Assembly: GCA_964469165.1 (NCBI GenBank)
Contig: CAYXXZ010000001.1
Coordinates: forward strand, 76,554 to 140,553
Length of the DNA: 64,000 bases
Source of the DNA: CAYXXZ01 sp964469165
Lineage (GTDB): Bacteria; Pseudomonadota; Gammaproteobacteria; Pseudomonadales; Porticoccaceae
Direction: 5' to 3'
Shown here: positions 60,811-64,000 of the stretch, piece by piece
Position numbering within the stretch: position 1 is the first letter of the stretch
Layout of the letters: the number at the start of each line of letters is the position of its first letter
Made by a program: the position numbers and the translations under genes
Notes under the pieces: generated by a model
Told to the model about the DNA's origin: nothing
Seen by the model: the letters and a program-made list of their open reading frames with translations, nothing else
Database searches by the model: none

Positions 60811-61434
60811 ATCAGCGAAGAGGGGAATTTTTTTCAGCCGGTTCTTTCCCTTGGTTGTGACCACCCCGAGCAGCGCTGTCTTTATATACTGTTCCGCCGA
60901 AGCGGGATTGTCGCTGTTGCCAAGCAGGGCACGGTATTGACGGTAGCCAAGTGTGGACATCAGAAGCTGCTCGGTGAGCACGATACTATCGCACTCTCTT
61001 ATCAGACCTTTTGTCATCCCTTCTTTCAGGTACTCATGAAGCATGGCGATCATTTTCGACGAGCCCTGCTTGTAGCGGTTGAAGGAAAGTTCGGGAAATT
61101 TTCTGGACTCTGTAATGGCGAGGCGCAACGACGCGACGTTCCTGTCGCGCATTACCACAGATGAGTAGGTGAACAAAAAGTCTACCAGACCGGAAAAATA
61201 ATCGACGCTCGGTTGCAGCTCGGGCAGCTCCCGAAGAAACATGGTGTTGCACATTTCCAGGAAGAGGTTTTCCTTGCTGCCGAAGTGCGAAAACAGTGTC
61301 TGCCGTGAAACTCCCGACGCTTGCAGAATGACATCGATGCTCGTGTCGCTGTAGCCATTCTCAAGAAATGCCGATTCGGCCGCTGCGAGCAACGCTTCGC
61401 GGGATTTTTGCGCTCGTCGCTTGTGGTAGTTCAT
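60805..61434 (-). CDS. TetR family regulator 2
   Basis: 209 residues from ATG 61434 (GGAAGA upstream; a TTG 12 bases earlier is less likely). N-terminal HTH: RAQKSREALLAAAESAFLEN, GYSDTSIDVILQASGVSRQT, LFSHFGSKENLFLEM. The C-terminal ligand domain is about 150 residues. Likely a local repressor of catabolic or transport genes in this island, convergent with the APH gene and upstream (in the same direction) of nothing closely spaced; 150 bases separate it from the MFS gene, which contains a family A repeat. Confidence 0.91.
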   Translation of the reverse strand: MNYHKRRAQKSREALLAAAESAFLENGYSDTSIDVILQASGVSRQTLFSHFGSKENLFLEMCNTMFLRELPELQPSVDYFSGLVDFLFTYSSVVMRDRNVASLRLAITESRKFPELSFNRYKQGSSKMIAMLHEYLKEGMTKGLIRECDSIVLTEQLLMSTLGYRQYRALLGNSDNPASAEQYIKTALLGVVTTKGKNRLKKIPLFADL

Positions 61435-61484
61435 AAATTCTTCCAATAAAAAAACCGGTTTCTCACAGGAGCTTTCCTGTAGTC

Positions 61485-61585
61485 AGAGCTGTAGTCATTA
61501 GCTGTAATGCCATAAGCTTTAAGCAAGAACCCTGGCACAACATGAGTCCAGCAACGTCAAACCTAAAGCTTATGGCTACAGCTCC
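61485..61585. repeat. Dispersed repeat family A, copy 4
   Basis: AGCTGTAATGCCATAAGCTTTAAGC and, about 60 bases later, CCTAAAGCTTATGGCTACAGC are inverted to each other (arms about 20 bp). The right edge touches the MFS stop codon. Confidence 0.75.
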
Positions 61586-62916
61586 TAAGTCATTTCCCGA
61601 AAGGGAACTCTTTTCACCAGGATTGCGCTGAACACGACGATTATAGTGAAAACGGCAAGAACATTCGCTGCATGCATGCCCAGGCCAATCATCACGCCCG
61701 CAGCCGCAGGACTGATGATGGAGCCGATGCGCCCGACACCCAGACACCAGCCGAGGCCTGTCACCCGAATTTGTGTCGGATAGATCTTCAGAGCGATAGT
61801 ATAGAGGTTGCTCGATGCGCCCAACAGACTGAAGCCAAGCGTGAAGGATAGCAGCCATATCCATATGACCAGCCCATCGTCGGCGCGATGCATCAGCAGG
61901 CTCAATGCCAAACCCGAAGCCGCCGCCGTCACGAAAGCCCAGGAAACCAGCCTGTTGAGCACATACCAACGCGACATAAGGCCGAGGACCAGAGTGCCGA
62001 CCAAACCACCGGTATTCATGATGACAACGGCATTGATGGCCAACGGGGACGAAATACCAGTATCCGTCAGCAGTTTGGGTAGCCAGCTGTTGGCGAAATA
62101 CAGTGCCGCATAGGTAACGAAGTAACAAGCCCAGGCAGACAACGTCACTCTGCGCCGCGCCGGCGTGAGAAGTGCCTTCACCGCCGCGGCATCCGGCGCC
62201 GGACCGGCCTGCGCCGGCAGAGCCGTCAGCGGTGGCTGACCGATGTAGCGCAAGGTGCGATTGACATCCTCGAGTACGTTGCCACGGCGCCGCGCCAGGC
62301 AGTACTGAACGGAGTCGGGTATGAAGACATAGAACAGCAGCGCAGCAATGGAAGTGACCGCCCCTGTATAGAAATAAAGATTGCGCCACCCAAACAGGGG
62401 GATAGCCCAGCTGGCGATGGTGCCGCCGATGACCGCGCCTATGGAGGCTCCCGAAATCAGCACTGCGAGGATAAGGTTTCTGTAGCGCGCGGGGCTGAAT
62501 TCCCCCGTGAGTCCCGGCAGTACGGCAATCAAGGTACCAATGCCAACGCCTGTGAAGAATCGCAGCACTGCGACCTGCTGTGCCGACTGCGCCGCGTATA
62601 CGGCCAGCGTGGTGAGCCCCGTCAACAACAGGGAAAAGCCTACCAGCAGTCTCCGCCCGTACTTATCCGCGAGGGGCGCAACCAACAGTGCGCCGAATGC
62701 TCCGCCGAGCAAAGCTGCGCTGAATACGATACCCATGGCTTCCGCACTGACCGCCATTTCCTCGGAAATAGCCGGCGCAGTAAAGGAAATGATGAGTACA
62801 TCCATTCCTTCGAGCATCATGATCAGCAGACAAAAACACAGAATACACAGCTGAACCGCGGTCAGGCGCTTTTCATCCAGCACTTCTGCAGTGGCAGGTT
62901 CCCCGGGGTGGGTCAT
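61585..62916 (-). CDS. MFS transporter (aromatic acid:H+ symporter, AAHS-like)
   Basis: 443 residues with 12 helices. LLIMMLEGMDVLIISFTAPA (the D in TM1 of AAHS transporters), LLVAPLADKYGRRLLVGFSL (loop 2-3 motif), LRFFTGVGIGTLIAVLPGLT, and a later LGWCLGVGRIGSIISPAAAG. Imports an aromatic or other organic acid across the inner membrane; the likely partner of the TonB receptors for substrate entry. It lies 87 bases downstream of SDR 2 in the same direction. Confidence 0.9.
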   Translation of the reverse strand: MTHPGEPATAEVLDEKRLTAVQLCILCFCLLIMMLEGMDVLIISFTAPAISEEMAVSAEAMGIVFSAALLGGAFGALLVAPLADKYGRRLLVGFSLLLTGLTTLAVYAAQSAQQVAVLRFFTGVGIGTLIAVLPGLTGEFSPARYRNLILAVLISGASIGAVIGGTIASWAIPLFGWRNLYFYTGAVTSIAALLFYVFIPDSVQYCLARRRGNVLEDVNRTLRYIGQPPLTALPAQAGPAPDAAAVKALLTPARRRVTLSAWACYFVTYAALYFANSWLPKLLTDTGISSPLAINAVVIMNTGGLVGTLVLGLMSRWYVLNRLVSWAFVTAAASGLALSLLMHRADDGLVIWIWLLSFTLGFSLLGASSNLYTIALKIYPTQIRVTGLGWCLGVGRIGSIISPAAAGVMIGLGMHAANVLAVFTIIVVFSAILVKRVPFREMT

Positions 62917-63003
62917 GACGTTCTACCTTTTGTAGGATCGGGAACCTGCGCCATCATCGCTCGATCACCTGCTTCCCGAGCAGCGTACCGCTTCAAACAC
63001 AGG

Positions 63004-63933
63004 TCAATTTTTTTTGGGCGGCTTTACCGCTTTTTGATGGGTTTTGGTGCGCTCGACAGACGCCATGGTATTGCCATAGGGAATGAAACTCGCGGGTTCC
63101 ATGATTGCGTCCAACTCCCTCGCCACATGTTCGATAGACAAGTTTTCAGAACGGATGCCCTCGGTTTCACCGATCAGGTAACGCGCCACGGCGCCACCCG
63201 AAGCGGAAAGAACTTCACCTCGCAACGTACAGCTTTCGTGTGCGAGATATGCCACTACCGGCGCGACCGCCGAGGCTGGCAACGTTTTTTCGATCCAGCT
63301 CCTGAAGGCTTCATCGTGGCCGCTGGTCATGGTCATATTGGTCGCGGCGCCGGGCACGATGGCATTGATGGCGATGGAGGTGTTCGCGGTCTCGGCCGTC
63401 AGCGATTTGGTGAAAGCCATTATTGCGCCCTTGGCGGCGCCATAGGCCGTTTTTCCCGGCATGCCGAGAATACCGGAAGACAGGGTATTGACGATGCGGC
63501 CATTGGCGGACTTACTGAGCGCCGGCCACGCCGCCTTGGTAACCCGCACCGTGCCGTAGAAATGCACGTCCATCAGTCTTTCGTATTCTTCCAGGCCGGC
63601 GTTCTCGAACGGTGTGTTTGCAGAAATACCTGCGTTATTGATAAGGATATCCAACCCGCCAAATTTGTGGAGCGTCGCTTCTACCATGGCCTCGACCCCG
63701 GCCATATCCGTCACGGAGCCATGATTGGCAAGAGCTGCGCCACCTGATCGGCGGATTTCGTCGGCACATTCATCGGCGAGGAAAACACTGCGCCCGCTCT
63801 CGTCTCTGGACGCCGGATCGTTGACGACCACCGAGGCGCCACGGGCTGCGAGCAGTTTCGCATACTCCCGACCGAGGCCACTGCCAGCACCGGTAATGAG
63901 GGCGACTTTGCCGGAGAAATTCAACTGGGTCAT
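63004..63933 (-). CDS. Short-chain dehydrogenase/reductase 2 (with C-terminal extension)
   Basis: 309 residues from ATG 63933 (MTQLNFSGKVALITGAGSGLG); an upstream ATG at 63954 would add MNWKTAE. Cofactor loop TGAGSGLGREYAKLL, NDPASRDESGRSVF, NNAGISANTPFE, and catalytic YGAAKGAIM. It is longer than usual SDRs (about 250), like the N-terminal domain of bacterial multifunctional MFE-2/17beta-HSD4-type 3-hydroxyacyl-CoA dehydrogenases, so a beta-oxidation role is plausible. Directly upstream lies a heptanucleotide tandem repeat (63947-64000+) that may contain the promoter region. Confidence 0.88.
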   Translation of the reverse strand: MTQLNFSGKVALITGAGSGLGREYAKLLAARGASVVVNDPASRDESGRSVFLADECADEIRRSGGAALANHGSVTDMAGVEAMVEATLHKFGGLDILINNAGISANTPFENAGLEEYERLMDVHFYGTVRVTKAAWPALSKSANGRIVNTLSSGILGMPGKTAYGAAKGAIMAFTKSLTAETANTSIAINAIVPGAATNMTMTSGHDEAFRSWIEKTLPASAVAPVVAYLAHESCTLRGEVLSASGGAVARYLIGETEGIRSENLSIEHVARELDAIMEPASFIPYGNTMASVERTKTHQKAVKPPKKN

Positions 63934-63946
63934 TTCCGCTGTTTTC

Positions 63947-64000
63947 CAGTTCACAGTTCACAGTTCACAGTTCACAGTTCACAGTTCACAGTTCACAGTT
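63947..64000. repeat. Heptanucleotide tandem repeat (CAGTTCA)n, cut by window edge
   Basis: At least 7.7 perfect copies of CAGTTCA, continuing past the right edge, 13 bases upstream of the SDR 2 ATG. A 7-bp unit is prone to slippage and sits where promoter or ribosome-site spacing would be changed. Confidence 0.9.

Noticed and set aside
1..64000. tRNA, rRNA, integrase or IS transposase genes
   Set aside because: Looked for on both strands; none recognisable. Mobility of the island or RM region therefore rests only on repeats and gene content.

Overview
The window is a 64 kb piece of a GC-rich bacterial chromosome, most likely a gammaproteobacterium of the marine/oligotrophic Cellvibrionales-Spongiibacter-Halieaceae kind. 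This is inferred from the gene set (ydbH-ynbE-ydbL, srkA, yaaA, ppnP, an M48 lipoprotein with TPRs, TRAP dctQM, and a catabolic cluster with several TonB receptors); no rRNA or other marker gene is present to prove it. Both window edges cut features: the aldolase gene at the left and a heptanucleotide repeat at the right.

Layout. (1) 1-5 kb: 3' part of class II fructose-bisphosphate aldolase, an AT-richer stretch with a secreted propeptide-like protein interrupted by an in-frame TGA, then an alpha/beta hydrolase and a GlcD-type FAD oxidase. (2) 6-8.5 kb: a toxin-antitoxin patch with an intact HigBA-like pair, a frameshifted membrane-anchored protein, a decayed XRE protein and a PrlF-YhaV pair whose antitoxin is frameshifted behind a 24-bp palindrome. 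(3) 8.5-20.7 kb: housekeeping and envelope genes, namely a membrane metal-dependent hydrolase, a DUF4870-like protein, an FAH-family enzyme, SrkA, a tandem pair of MFS transporters, YdbH-YnbE-YdbL, a Tag-like glycosylase and a secreted beta-propeller. (4) 20.7-29.5 kb: a type I restriction-modification operon read leftward (hsdM-rhuM-hsdS-AlbA_2/ATPase-hsdR). (5) 29.6-38 kb: an RlmD-like methyltransferase, glutaredoxin, thioesterase, TRAP permeases, beta-carbonic anhydrase, PpnP, M48 protease, YaaA, and a DUF938 methyltransferase with a premature TGA. (6) 38-64 kb: a catabolic island, mostly leftward, with three TonB-dependent receptors, an Old Yellow Enzyme, a frameshifted KstD-like flavoprotein, AraC and two TetR regulators, enoyl-CoA hydratase, nitroreductase, a tandem-domain CoA-transferase, a tandem-domain acyl-CoA dehydrogenase, two SDRs, an APH-family kinase and an MFS transporter.

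How it fits together. The 38-64 kb island reads as uptake (TonB receptors, MFS), ring or side-chain redox (KstD-like, OYE, SDRs, nitroreductase), CoA activation and beta-oxidation (CoA-transferase, ACAD, hydratase) and local regulation. The substrate is inferred, not shown: a bulky hydrophobic compound such as a steroid or terpenoid is the best guess. In both fused enzymes one half looks catalytically degenerate, which recalls the split catalytic/non-catalytic subunits of steroid side-chain acyl-CoA dehydrogenases.

Two patterns cut across the window. Small dispersed inverted repeats (at least four families) sit in the intergenic spaces. Several genes are broken by single-base changes (near 7248, at 8352, near 41694, and TGA at 37860 and 1875). 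Either this is real local gene decay or the assembly carries residual indels; reads over these positions would decide.
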